Shown here: in pieces, positions 1 through 8,120 of the stretch
Layout of the letters: each line of letters starts with the position of its first letter
How positions within the stretch are numbered: position 1 is the first letter of the stretch
Source: Chloroflexota bacterium
GTDB taxonomy: Bacteria > Chloroflexota > Anaerolineae > J036 > Brachytrichaceae
Direction: 5' to 3'
Length of the DNA: 37,068 nt
Assembly: GCA_030550095.1 (NCBI GenBank)
Contig: JAUQQA010000025.1
Span: 1 to 37,068, forward strand
Made by a program: the position numbers and the translations under genes
The notes under the pieces: generated by a model
The model's database searches: none
What the model saw: the letters and a program-made list of their open reading frames with translations, nothing else
What the model was told of the DNA's origin: nothing

Positions 1-269
1 GCGTTCGCCAAGTTCTGCGTGAGCTGGTAGTGGTCGTTGACCACGTCGAACTCCAGATGCAAGGTCATCGGGTCATACGTGATGCTGTCGCCCACCACCA
101 TGCCGATCAGCTTGAACGAGCGATCAGACGTCACTTCGCCAGCGCGCTGCTTGGCGAGCAAGCGCTCCACCGTGACCTCGGTGCTGCTGTTGCCCAAGAC
201 CGCGAAGGTGATCACCGCCGCAATCGCCGCCACAATCAGCCCAAGCCCAATTGCAAACTTCGGCTTCAT
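1..269 (-). CDS. ccmE: Cytochrome c maturation heme chaperone CcmE, N-terminal part, cut by the window edge
   Basis: CcmE is a membrane-anchored heme chaperone that receives heme from the CcmABCD complex and passes it to apocytochrome c outside the membrane. Seen here: about 89 codons from the ATG at 269, a short Lys-containing N-terminus, one hydrophobic segment (residues about 5-26), then the start of an OB-fold-like stretch (TVERLLAKQ, then FKLIGMVVGDSI) that matches the CcmE family. The C-terminal heme-binding His region lies beyond position 1, so activity cannot be judged. The start is well fixed by a GAGGAGG ribosome-binding site on the minus strand at 281-275, five nucleotides before the ATG. 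A TACAAT -10-like box lies further upstream. The first glycosyltransferase gene is divergent. Assignment rests on the N-terminal third of the family only. Confidence 0.8.
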   Translation of the reverse strand, partial: MKPKFAIGLGLIVAAIAAVITFAVLGNSSTEVTVERLLAKQRAGEVTSDRSFKLIGMVVGDSITYDPMTLHLEFDVVNDHYQLTQNLAN

Positions 270-296
270 GTGCACCTCCTCGTGACTCCTTGTTTG

Positions 297-302
297 ATTG
301 TA
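297..302 (-). promoter_or_regulatory. -10 box of ccmE
   Basis: TACAAT on the minus strand, 27 nt before the ccmE ATG. It would give a leader of about 20 nt that carries the GAGGAGG ribosome-binding site. No good -35 hexamer is seen at 16-18 bp. The rest of the 270-414 gap between the divergent genes shows nothing else I can name. Confidence 0.45.
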
Positions 303-414
303 GCCCTAGAGCACGACTTGCGCGAGTGCCAAAACTCACCTCTCAGCCGTGTGGCATGGCGGGAGCCTCAGCAGTGCACCACATGCAGGTATGCTTTGCC
401 CCCGCAAAAGAGGC

Positions 415-3204
415 ATGAAACGCTTTCGCAACGATCGCGCGGTTGTGATCGCGCTCTTGTGGATCGCGCTTGCCTTGCGGCTGCACCAGATCGACCTCCA
501 GAGTTGGTGGTGGGACGAAGGCTACAGCACCTACCTCGCACGCAGTGGCATCTTCGCTGCGCTCCAGCTCACCTCGGTGGACATTCACCCGCCGCTTTAC
601 TACGTGTTGCTCTCGCTGTGGGGTACATTCGCTGGGTACACGGAGTTCACCAGCCGCCTGCTCTCCACGGTTTTTAACCTCGCAACCATCCCGCTGATTT
701 ACCAGGTCGGCAAGCGCAGCTTGAACGCGCGCACAGGCGTGCTTGCGGCAACGATCCTCACCTTCGCGCCTGCACACGTCTATTACGCGCAAGAGGTGCG
801 CATGTACACCTTGTTCGCCTTGGAGTACCTCGTCGCGTTAGGTCTGCTCTGGCGATTGATGCGCGCGGAGATGTGGGACCGACGCACGCTCATCGCGCTT
901 GCCATCACTGAGGCGGCGATGCTCTACACGCATTACTTCTCGGCGGTCGGCGTGGCGTTCATCAACTTGGCGGCGCTCGTGAGCATGCTAAGGCGCCCTG
1001 CCCTTGCGCGCCTCCAGCACCTGCGGCAGTGGATCGGCACGCAGGTCGGCGCCGTGATGCTCTATCTTCCCTGGCTGCCGTTTGCGCTGCGCCAATCGCT
1101 GGCATACGAGGACGACCGCGCCAAGCCGATGCCGTTCGAGGATTTCGCCAACCTCATGTGGCACTTCTTCAACCTAGGCATTCGTGGCGCGATCGGCAAC
1201 CCACGGCGCGACCCACCCCACCCTGAGTTCATCTTCGCCTCAGGCGCGTTTGGCTTGCTCTTCGTAGTTGGACTTCTCTTCGTGCTCGCGATATGGGCAC
1301 GCCGCACTCACGCGCGCGCACGCAATGCCCTGCTCTTCTGGTTAGCAAGCTTTGCGATCCCGTTGCTCCTCGTGTTCGGGCTAATGTTCTGGAAGCCCAC
1401 CATCCACCCGCGCTACGTGCTGATGGTGACGCCCGCGCTCTTCCTTGCGGTTGGTGCCGTCCTTGCTGGGTTGTTCAGCGCGCGCGCATGGCTGCGCCCG
1501 CTGGGCATCGCGTTGGGCATCGCGCTATGCGCGGCTATCGCCGCGACCAGCGTGCGCGGTCTGCACATCGTTTACGGCGACCCGCTCTACTTCCGCGCCG
1601 ACGCGCGCAGCACCGCGCGCTACCTCAGCGAGATCGCGCAAGCAAGCGACGCGATCGTGATCGACTCGCCCGACTTCACACTCGAGCAGTACTACGCAGG
1701 GCGCGCGCCAATGCGCGGGATCAAGATGTTGGCGCGCGAGGCAGAAGGACTGGCAGAGTTGCAGACCCTCACCCAAGGCAAGCAACAGGCGTTCCTCGTG
1801 CGCTGGGATCTCTCGCGCACCGACGATCGCCGCTTCCTTCCCTTTTTGCTCGAGCGCGCAGGACAACTGCGCGAACATCGCCAATTCCACGGCTACGACG
1901 TTTGGCGCTACGGTTTGGAGCGCCCAGTCGAGATGCCCGCGCTTGCCACTGCCGAGACGAACTTCGGCAACGTGCTTCGCCTACGCGGAAGCTTCCATGA
2001 GCCACACGTGCCCAGCGGCGAGGGCATCGCCATCGCGCTTGCGTGGGAGCTGCTTGCGCCGACCACCCGCGCCTACAAAGTCGCCGTGGCGATCGCAGAC
2101 GAAGAACGCCGCGTGCTCAGCAACCGCGACATTCTGCTAATGGACGAACGGCATCGCTACACCTTTCGCTGGGAGCCAGGCTTGCAGACCACTACTTACC
2201 ATGTCGTGCCTGTGCCGCTCGGCACACCGCCAGGCACATACTTCATCATGGTAAGCGTGTATGCGGAGGACGAGGAGACGGGGACGATCGTGCATCACCT
2301 CGACGTGCTCGACCAAGCCGGCAACCCCGCAGGTCAAAGCTTCGTGATCGGCACGTTCGACGTCGGGCTGCCGCGCGACCTCGCCGACCCCTACAACACC
2401 CTAGCAGGCATGACGGGCACCCCGCAACCGCTGGGCGAAGGTGTGACATTGCGCAGCGCCTTGCTTCCCATCACGCGTGCAGCGCCCGGCGAACGTGTGC
2501 CTGTTGTGCTCTTGCTCACCGCGGAGCGCGCGCCGCTGCCCAACGATCCGCTCACCGTCGAGATCGCGCGCAGCGAAACCGTGTTGGGGGCGATCACCGC
2601 CCACGCAGGCAACGGACGCTTTCCCACTGCTGCGTGGCGCGAGGGGTTTCCTGTGCTCGAGCGGCGCTTTGTGCCGATCGCGCCTGAAGCAGCCACAGGC
2701 GACGCCGAAGTGCGCGTCCGCTGGGGCAAGCGCCCCGCGATCTCCCTCGGCACGATCACCATCAGCGGGCGCGCGCGCCGCTTCGAGCCGCCTGCGTTTT
2801 CGGAGGCTGTGGGCGCGCGTTACCCTGATCTTGCCGAGCTGGTCGGCGCCACGCTGGTGCAAGCTTACGACCCTGAGACGCAACGCTTGCGCGTTTCGCT
2901 AGTGTGGCGGGCGCTGAATCCCGTGCCGCTCTCACGCGAGTACGTCGTCTCCGTGCAAGTGCTCAACACAGCAGGGCGCCTGATCGGACAGAGCGATCAC
3001 CCGCCTGGCTTCATCCCTACTTCGTCGTGGGTCGCTGGCGAGTACATCGAAGATGCGCACGAGGTGATCTTCCGAGAGCCGCTCCGCGATGAGGGACGCC
3101 TGATCGTCGTGCTCTATGAGGCGATCTCACAACAGCGCGCGCTGACCACAGAAGGTCATGACGCAATTGTGTTGCCAATGCCTATCCACGCAGGCGCGCG
3201 CTGA
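415..3204 (+). CDS. GT39/PMT-type polytopic glycosyltransferase with a large C-terminal beta region
   Basis: Probable lipid-phosphate-sugar dependent glycosyltransferase of the GT-C class (ArnT/PMT_2-like), acting on the outer face of the cytoplasmic membrane. The N-terminal half (residues about 8-400) is a series of roughly ten hydrophobic segments. The first extracytoplasmic loop has an acidic WWWDEGYS motif, and HPPLYYVLLSLW follows, both typical of the family. After the last membrane segment come about 530 residues without membrane segments, more than the family core needs. They include two similar stretches (about 515-645 and 805-920) with the pattern 'I/V-x-L-x-W-x-A/L-x-x-P...Y-x-V-x-V', read as beta-sandwich domains. 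I chose the ATG at 415 because a charged MKRFRNDR sequence directly precedes the first membrane segment. An in-frame ATG at 391 and another at 349 are alternatives. The substrate is unknown. Confidence 0.75.
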   Translation: MKRFRNDRAVVIALLWIALALRLHQIDLQSWWWDEGYSTYLARSGIFAALQLTSVDIHPPLYYVLLSLWGTFAGYTEFTSRLLSTVFNLATIPLIYQVGKRSLNARTGVLAATILTFAPAHVYYAQEVRMYTLFALEYLVALGLLWRLMRAEMWDRRTLIALAITEAAMLYTHYFSAVGVAFINLAALVSMLRRPALARLQHLRQWIGTQVGAVMLYLPWLPFALRQSLAYEDDRAKPMPFEDFANLMWHFFNLGIRGAIGNPRRDPPHPEFIFASGAFGLLFVVGLLFVLAIWARRTHARARNALLFWLASFAIPLLLVFGLMFWKPTIHPRYVLMVTPALFLAVGAVLAGLFSARAWLRPLGIALGIALCAAIAATSVRGLHIVYGDPLYFRADARSTARYLSEIAQASDAIVIDSPDFTLEQYYAGRAPMRGIKMLAREAEGLAELQTLTQGKQQAFLVRWDLSRTDDRRFLPFLLERAGQLREHRQFHGYDVWRYGLERPVEMPALATAETNFGNVLRLRGSFHEPHVPSGEGIAIALAWELLAPTTRAYKVAVAIADEERRVLSNRDILLMDERHRYTFRWEPGLQTTTYHVVPVPLGTPPGTYFIMVSVYAEDEETGTIVHHLDVLDQAGNPAGQSFVIGTFDVGLPRDLADPYNTLAGMTGTPQPLGEGVTLRSALLPITRAAPGERVPVVLLLTAERAPLPNDPLTVEIARSETVLGAITAHAGNGRFPTAAWREGFPVLERRFVPIAPEAATGDAEVRVRWGKRPAISLGTITISGRARRFEPPAFSEAVGARYPDLAELVGATLVQAYDPETQRLRVSLVWRALNPVPLSREYVVSVQVLNTAGRLIGQSDHPPGFIPTSSWVAGEYIEDAHEVIFREPLRDEGRLIVVLYEAISQQRALTTEGHDAIVLPMPIHAGAR

Positions 3205-3283
3205 GCCAAGCACGGATATCTTTTTCTTTACTTTGCTCTTATTCTGCTGTTGTGGCGCGCACTTCTGTTAAGCTTCAGGCAAC

Positions 3284-4111
3284 ATGCGCGAAAGAGTTGG
3301 CGTCGCGCTTCAGCGTTGGGGTCGCCTCTCAGCAAGGGGGCAACAACGATTGCGCCGATTAGGGCTAGCAGCCGCTTGGCTGTTGAGCGCAGCGTTGATG
3401 GCGGTGGTAGTGCGCCTGGTGTGGCCCGAGCCGCGCCCGCTCACGCCGCGCGAAGTCACCCAGATCGTCAACACCATCATGGCGCAAGCGACGCCCCTCC
3501 CGCCGCCTGGCATCAACGCCTATCGCGCAGTGCTCCCTGCGCTGGTCGTCGTGCAGGCGCAAAAATCCGACGAACAGACAGACCTGGGCAGCGGCGTCAT
3601 CGTGAACCAGGATGGCGCTATTCTCACCAGTTTGCATGTTGTCCAGGGAGCGCGAGCCATTGAGGTGATCTTCGCCGACAACACCCGCGCCTTTGCTCAA
3701 ATCGCCAACGCGCAGCCTGAGAAAGACATCGCCGTGTTACGTGCCACGCAACTGCCGCAGCAGCTTCAGCCTGCGGTGTTGGGCAATCCTGCCAGCTTGC
3801 GCGTTGGCGACGAAGTGTTCGCCGTGGGGCACCCGATGGGGCTTACGGCATCGTTTTCCGCCGGCGTTGTCTCAGGGCTGCAACGCACCGCCACACCCCA
3901 AGGGCTTGAGACGCGCCTCGAAGGGCTGATCCAATTCGATGCTGCCATCAACCCCGGCAGCTCTGGCGGGCCACTTGTGAACCGCAACGGCGAGGTTGTC
4001 GGCATTGTAATCGGGCTGTTGAATCCTGCGCAGCAGCGCGCTTTTGCCGGGATCGGCTTAGCTGTGCCGATCGATGTCGCGGGCGGCGCAGCAGGCTTGC
4101 CACCTTACTGA
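3284..4111 (+). CDS. Membrane-anchored trypsin-like (HtrA/DegP-type) serine protease without PDZ domain
   Basis: Predicted extracytoplasmic serine protease of family S1C. A basic N-terminus is followed by one membrane segment (residues about 27-46), a short Pro-rich linker and a chymotrypsin fold. The catalytic triad is visible: His118 (TSLHVV), Asp148 (EKDIAVL) and Ser227 (NPGSSGGP). The protein stops at residue 275 just after the last strand (GIGLAVPID), so the PDZ domains that usually follow in DegP/DegS are missing. This looks like the natural end, because the next gene begins 15 nt downstream. It is the first gene of a tight plus-strand cluster with MoxR, DUF58 and two VWA proteins, suggesting a role in assembly or quality control of a membrane or surface complex (inference). 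A TAAGCT sequence nine nt before the ATG may be a weak -10 box; no ribosome-binding site is clear. Confidence 0.85.
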   Translation: MRERVGVALQRWGRLSARGQQRLRRLGLAAAWLLSAALMAVVVRLVWPEPRPLTPREVTQIVNTIMAQATPLPPPGINAYRAVLPALVVVQAQKSDEQTDLGSGVIVNQDGAILTSLHVVQGARAIEVIFADNTRAFAQIANAQPEKDIAVLRATQLPQQLQPAVLGNPASLRVGDEVFAVGHPMGLTASFSAGVVSGLQRTATPQGLETRLEGLIQFDAAINPGSSGGPLVNRNGEVVGIVIGLLNPAQQRAFAGIGLAVPIDVAGGAAGLPPY

Positions 4112-4126
4112 GGAGTCTAACGTGAT

Positions 4127-5140
4127 ATGACGCAAATCGAGACCAACCTTGCGCATCGCTTGCCGCTTGAGCATTTGCTCTATGAGGTGAAGAAAATCAT
4201 CGTCGGGCAAGATCACCTGCTCGAGCGCCTGATCATCGCTTTGCTCGCGCGCGGGCATATTCTCGTCGAAGGCGTGCCCGGCTTGGCGAAGACAATGGCG
4301 ATCAAGACGCTCGCCGAGGCATTCGGCGGGCAGTTCAAGCGCATTCAGTTCACGCCCGACCTTGTGCCCGCCGACCTGGTCGGCACGCGCATTTACAACC
4401 AGAAGACGGGCGAGTTCAACACCGTGCTTGGACCTGTGTTCACCAACCTGTTGCTCGCCGACGAGATCAACCGCGCGCCTGCCAAAGTGCAGAGCGCGCT
4501 ACTTGAAGTGATGCAGGAGCGACAAGTCACCATCGGCGGCGAGACCTACAAGGTGCCCAACCCCTTCCTCGTCATGGCGACGCAAAACCCGATCGAATCC
4601 GAAGGCACCTATCCCCTCCCCGAGGCGCAGGTGGATCGCTTCATGATGAAGGTCATCGTGGGGTATCCCTCGCCCTCAGAAGAATTTGTCATCGTTGAGC
4701 GCATGATCGGCTTGCTGCCGCCCGTGCAGAAGGTGTTGAGCATTGAGCAGTTGCTGGAGATGCAACGCCGCGTGTTCGACGTTTACGTGGACCCTGCGCT
4801 CATTGACTACGCGGTGCGCATCGTCAACGCCACGCGCCGCCCGCAAGAAGTGGGGCTGCCAGAGCTGGCGCGCTACATCCAGTTCGGCGCCAGCCCACGC
4901 GCCTCGATCAACATGATCCTCGCGGCACGCGCGCTTGCTTTCGTCCGCGGTCGCACCTACGTGCTGCCCCAAGATGTGTTGGACGTGGTGCTCGACGTGA
5001 CGCGCCATCGCATCGTGCTCTCATACGAGGCGCTCTCGGAAAACGTCTCGCCCGACACGGTGATTTGGAACATCGTGCAGCGCGTGCCTGTGCCTCAAGT
5101 GCCGCTCCATGAACACGCCAACCACCGCGCCGTCGCCTGA
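4127..5140 (+). CDS. MoxR-family AAA+ ATPase
   Basis: Cytoplasmic AAA+ ATPase of the MoxR class, thought to act as a chaperone that activates or inserts cofactors into VWA-containing partners. Visible motifs: Walker A GVPGLAKT (residues 49-56), Walker B LLLADEIN (108-115), and a sensor-1 strand ending MATQNPIE with the adjacent GTYPLPEAQVDRF typical of MoxR. The C-terminal lid follows, for a total of 337 residues, normal for the family. It starts 15 nt after the protease stop and overlaps the DUF58 gene by 32 nt. The order MoxR-DUF58-VWA-VWA is a widely conserved module. The actual client is unknown. Confidence 0.93.
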   Translation: MTQIETNLAHRLPLEHLLYEVKKIIVGQDHLLERLIIALLARGHILVEGVPGLAKTMAIKTLAEAFGGQFKRIQFTPDLVPADLVGTRIYNQKTGEFNTVLGPVFTNLLLADEINRAPAKVQSALLEVMQERQVTIGGETYKVPNPFLVMATQNPIESEGTYPLPEAQVDRFMMKVIVGYPSPSEEFVIVERMIGLLPPVQKVLSIEQLLEMQRRVFDVYVDPALIDYAVRIVNATRRPQEVGLPELARYIQFGASPRASINMILAARALAFVRGRTYVLPQDVLDVVLDVTRHRIVLSYEALSENVSPDTVIWNIVQRVPVPQVPLHEHANHRAVA

Positions 5141-6023
5141 GCGCGTCCTGTTGCGCCTCGAGTGGCATGTTTTGCGCCGCCTCGACGGCGTGTTGCAAGG
5201 CAACTATCGCACGCTGTTCCGCGGCTTCGGGCTCGACCTCGCCGACGTGCGCGAGTATCAGCCCACCGACGACGTGCGGCGCATTGATTGGAACGTGACC
5301 GCGCGCTTGAACGCACCCTTCGTGCGCGATTACCTCGAAGATCGCGACGTGACGGCGTGGTTCCTTGTGGACCTCAGCCCTTCGCTGGGGTTTGGTCCGC
5401 CGCAGCGGCAAAAGCGCGCGGTGATCGTGGACTTCGTCGCCGCGCTCGCGCGCCTGCTCACGCGGCAAGGCAACCGCGTCGGCGCGATGTTGTTTACCGA
5501 TCGACTCGTGCGCGTGATCCCGCCGGGCGTCAACCGCACGCACGTGCTGCGCCTGATCGGCGATCTGCTGCGCACACCCGTGCCCAAACACGCTGCGCTC
5601 ACCGACCTCGCGCCCCTCTTGCGCATCGCGCTGAACAGCATTCGTCGGCGCTCGCTGATCTTCATCGTCTCCGACTTCATCCTCGCGCCGGGCTGGGAGA
5701 TGCCGCTCCTCTCGCTCGCGCAGCGCCATGATGTGTTGCCCGTGCGCGTGTACGACCCGCGCGAGCATGAGCTGCCCGACCTTGGGCCGATCTGGCTGCA
5801 AGACGCCGAGACGGGCGCACAACTGCTCGTGGACACATCCGACCCGCGCTTTCGACAACGCTTCACCCAACACTTGCAGCAGCGCGAAGCTGCCCTGGAG
5901 CGCGCTTTTTTGCAAGCGGGCGTGATGCCGCTGCACCTTTCCACCGAAGACGACCTCGTGCGCAGCTTGGTGAACTTCGCTGCGCGCCGTAAGCATCAAC
6001 GGCGCCTTCGTCTCTCTGCTTGA
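5109..6023 (+). CDS. DUF58 domain protein of the MoxR-VWA module
   Basis: A 304-residue DUF58 protein. The family signature is clear: REYQPTDDVRRIDWNVTAR (residues 48-66). A VWA-like Rossmann core follows, beginning at WFLVDLSPSLGF, where the Asp and the two Ser could form a degenerate metal site. No membrane segment is seen, so it is probably cytoplasmic and works with MoxR and the downstream VWA membrane proteins. The start at 5109 lies inside the 3' end of moxR, a 32-nt overlap that implies translational coupling. The next gene starts three nucleotides after its stop codon. Its biochemical role in the family is not established. Confidence 0.9.
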   Translation: MNTPTTAPSPERVLLRLEWHVLRRLDGVLQGNYRTLFRGFGLDLADVREYQPTDDVRRIDWNVTARLNAPFVRDYLEDRDVTAWFLVDLSPSLGFGPPQRQKRAVIVDFVAALARLLTRQGNRVGAMLFTDRLVRVIPPGVNRTHVLRLIGDLLRTPVPKHAALTDLAPLLRIALNSIRRRSLIFIVSDFILAPGWEMPLLSLAQRHDVLPVRVYDPREHELPDLGPIWLQDAETGAQLLVDTSDPRFRQRFTQHLQQREAALERAFLQAGVMPLHLSTEDDLVRSLVNFAARRKHQRRLRLSA

Positions 6024-6026
6024 GCA

Positions 6027-7040
6027 ATGCGCTTTGAATGGTCTTTCGTCCTGATTGTTGCGCTGCCCTTGTTGGCGCTGGCGGTTGTGCTCTACGCGCG
6101 CTTGCAGCGGCAACGCGCGCTTGCGGCGCAACGTGCCGCAGCGTTGGGCTTTGCGCCACTGCGTCCACTCCCTGCGTGGCGCAAGCACGGCGCAGCGCTG
6201 CTCATCGGGCTAGGGCTGCTCGCGCTGATGCTCGCCGCAGCGCGCCCTGTGGCGACGCTACAACTGCCACGGCTGCGCGGCGTGGTGCTGCTCGTGTTCG
6301 ATGTCTCGGGCAGCATGGCTGCCGATGACGTGAAGCCGAGCCGCATGGAGGCCGCCAAAGCAGCAGCGCGCGCCTTCGTGCAACAGCAACCCGACACGGT
6401 GGAGATCGGCATCGTGGCGTTTAGCGAAGGCGGCCTGACGATTCAAACGCCTACCACCGACAAAGCCGCGCTCTACGCTGCCATCGAGCGCTTGCAGCCC
6501 ACGCGCGGCACCTCGCTCGCCAGCGGCATCCTCGGCGCGCTGCGCGTCATAGACGAACTCAACGCAGACGCCGAAGGGGCCGTCTCTGGCTTGCCCAATG
6601 AACCCCAAGATCCGCGCGATGCACTCCCGCCGCGCCCCGACCGCTACGCGCCGGAGATCCTCGTGCTGATCAGCGATGGCGAGAACACCGCGCCCCCCGA
6701 TCCGCTCGAAGGCGTTGCGGCAGCACGCCAGCGCGGTGTGCGCGTGAACACCATCGGCGTCGGCACACCCGAGGGCGCTGTGCTCCAACTTGAAGGCGGC
6801 TTCACGGTTGTCTCGCGTCTTGACGAAACCGCCCTGCGTCAAATCGCAGAGCTAACTGGGGGGCGCTACTACAACGCGCGCAGCGAAGAGGACCTGCGCA
6901 GTATCTATCGCGACGTTGGCTTGCAGCTCATCGTCGAGCCACAGCCGACCGAGCTCACCGCTGCTTTCGCGTTGGTCGGGCTGGTCTTCCTCTTCGCTGC
7001 GGGCGTGCTTTCGATGCTTTGGTTCGGACGACTTCCCTAG
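6027..7040 (+). CDS. VWA domain membrane protein 1 (BatA-like)
   Basis: Membrane-anchored von Willebrand factor A protein. Two N-terminal hydrophobic segments (about 8-25 and 54-72) precede the VWA domain, and one C-terminal segment (about 308-333) closes the protein. The metal-ion-dependent adhesion site is complete: D92-V-S94-G-S96, a Thr at 162 in RGTSLASG, and Asp217 in ISDGEN. The topology matches BatA-type partners of MoxR ATPases, with the VWA domain between membrane segments. It starts three nucleotides after the DUF58 stop and is followed at 12 nt by a paralogue. It probably binds a divalent metal and a protein ligand; the ligand is unknown. Confidence 0.9.
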   Translation: MRFEWSFVLIVALPLLALAVVLYARLQRQRALAAQRAAALGFAPLRPLPAWRKHGAALLIGLGLLALMLAAARPVATLQLPRLRGVVLLVFDVSGSMAADDVKPSRMEAAKAAARAFVQQQPDTVEIGIVAFSEGGLTIQTPTTDKAALYAAIERLQPTRGTSLASGILGALRVIDELNADAEGAVSGLPNEPQDPRDALPPRPDRYAPEILVLISDGENTAPPDPLEGVAAARQRGVRVNTIGVGTPEGAVLQLEGGFTVVSRLDETALRQIAELTGGRYYNARSEEDLRSIYRDVGLQLIVEPQPTELTAAFALVGLVFLFAAGVLSMLWFGRLP

Positions 7041-7052
7041 GGAGGCAACGGA

Positions 7053-8120
7053 ATGGAATTGCTCGTGCCGAGTGCGTTAGCTCTGGCGTTGTTGGCACCG
7101 CTCGTCCTTGTGTTATACGCATGGGCGCGCCGACGACGCAAGCCGGTCGTGGTGGCGTTCTCCAGCTTTGCCTTGCTCGGCGAGGCAGCACAACAGCAGC
7201 GGCGTTGGCGGGCATGGGTTCCGCCTTTGCTCTTCGCGTCGGCGCTGGTCAGCGCGGCATTTGCAACCGCACGCCCCGTCGCGGTCGCCGTTGCGCCGTT
7301 CGACCGCACGCAAATCGTGTTGGCGCTCGATGTCTCGCTCAGCATGTGTGCCACGGACATCCACCCCAATCGGCTCGCTGCGATGCAAGAAGCGGCGCTG
7401 CGCTTTGTGGAGCGTCAACGCCCTGAGGTGAAGATCGGCGTCGTCGCCTTTGCCGGTTTTGCCGAACTCGTCCAAGCACCCACGACAAACCACCTTGCCG
7501 TGCAGCGCACCATCGAGCGCCTCACCGTCGGGCGACGCACCGCGATCGGCAGCGCCATTTTGCGCGCCATAGACGCCATCGCCGAGAACGACCCGAACAT
7601 CCCGCCAGTGCCGCGCACCCTCGAGCAACCCATGATGCCCACGCCTAAGGGCACCTACGCGCCGAGCATCATCGTGTTGCTCACCGACGGCGTGAGCAAC
7701 ACTGGGCCGCGCCCCGAGGTCGCGGCTGAATTTGCCGCCGAGCGCGGCATTCGTGTGTACACCATCGGCTTCGGCACGGCACAAACCCTCGATGAGTTGT
7801 TTTGCACCGCAGAGCAAACCGGCGGGCGCCCCATCTACGTCAACCGCAACCAGTGGGGACCAGGCGGTATCGCGGCTGGTCCGGGGCAATTCCGCCGCGG
7901 CATTGACGAGGACGCGCTCCGCTATGTGGCGGAGCTAACGGGCGGCGAGTACTTCGCCGCGGAGAGCTTCGAGGAGCTGCTCAAGATCTTCGAGAACCTG
8001 CCCGTGAACCTTGCAGCGCGCACGCAGCAGACCGAGATCGGGGGCATCTTCGCAGCGCTGAGCGCGCTGTTGGCGCTTGCAGCGTTCGCGCTCTCCTTGC
8101 GCTGGCAGCCCATGCTTTAA
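7053..8120 (+). CDS. VWA domain membrane protein 2 (BatA/BatB-like)
   Basis: Second VWA membrane protein, 355 residues, with N-terminal hydrophobic segments at about 5-24 and 54-72 and a C-terminal one at about 333-350. The adhesion-site residues are present: D93-V-S95-L-S97 followed by Met-Cys, Thr163 in GRRTAIGS, and Asp212 in LLTDGVSN. Compared with the first VWA protein it carries a longer Gly/Pro/Arg-rich loop near residues 258-285 (RNQWGPGGIAAGPGQFRRG), before the conserved EDALRYVAELTGGEY helix. The GGAGGCAACGG stretch after the previous stop could serve as the ribosome-binding site. Its TAA stop overlaps the stop of the convergent minus-strand gene by four bases, so no terminator separates them. 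Confidence 0.9.
   Translation: MELLVPSALALALLAPLVLVLYAWARRRRKPVVVAFSSFALLGEAAQQQRRWRAWVPPLLFASALVSAAFATARPVAVAVAPFDRTQIVLALDVSLSMCATDIHPNRLAAMQEAALRFVERQRPEVKIGVVAFAGFAELVQAPTTNHLAVQRTIERLTVGRRTAIGSAILRAIDAIAENDPNIPPVPRTLEQPMMPTPKGTYAPSIIVLLTDGVSNTGPRPEVAAEFAAERGIRVYTIGFGTAQTLDELFCTAEQTGGRPIYVNRNQWGPGGIAAGPGQFRRGIDEDALRYVAELTGGEYFAAESFEELLKIFENLPVNLAARTQQTEIGGIFAALSALLALAAFALSLRWQPML

Noticed and set aside
3205-3283. T-rich gap after the first glycosyltransferase as a terminator
   Set aside because: There is a pyrimidine-rich stretch but no stem in front of it.
4908-6188. Long minus-strand open frame opposite moxR and DUF58
   Set aside because: It has no recognisable motif and mirrors two well-supported genes; long antisense frames are common in GC-rich DNA.
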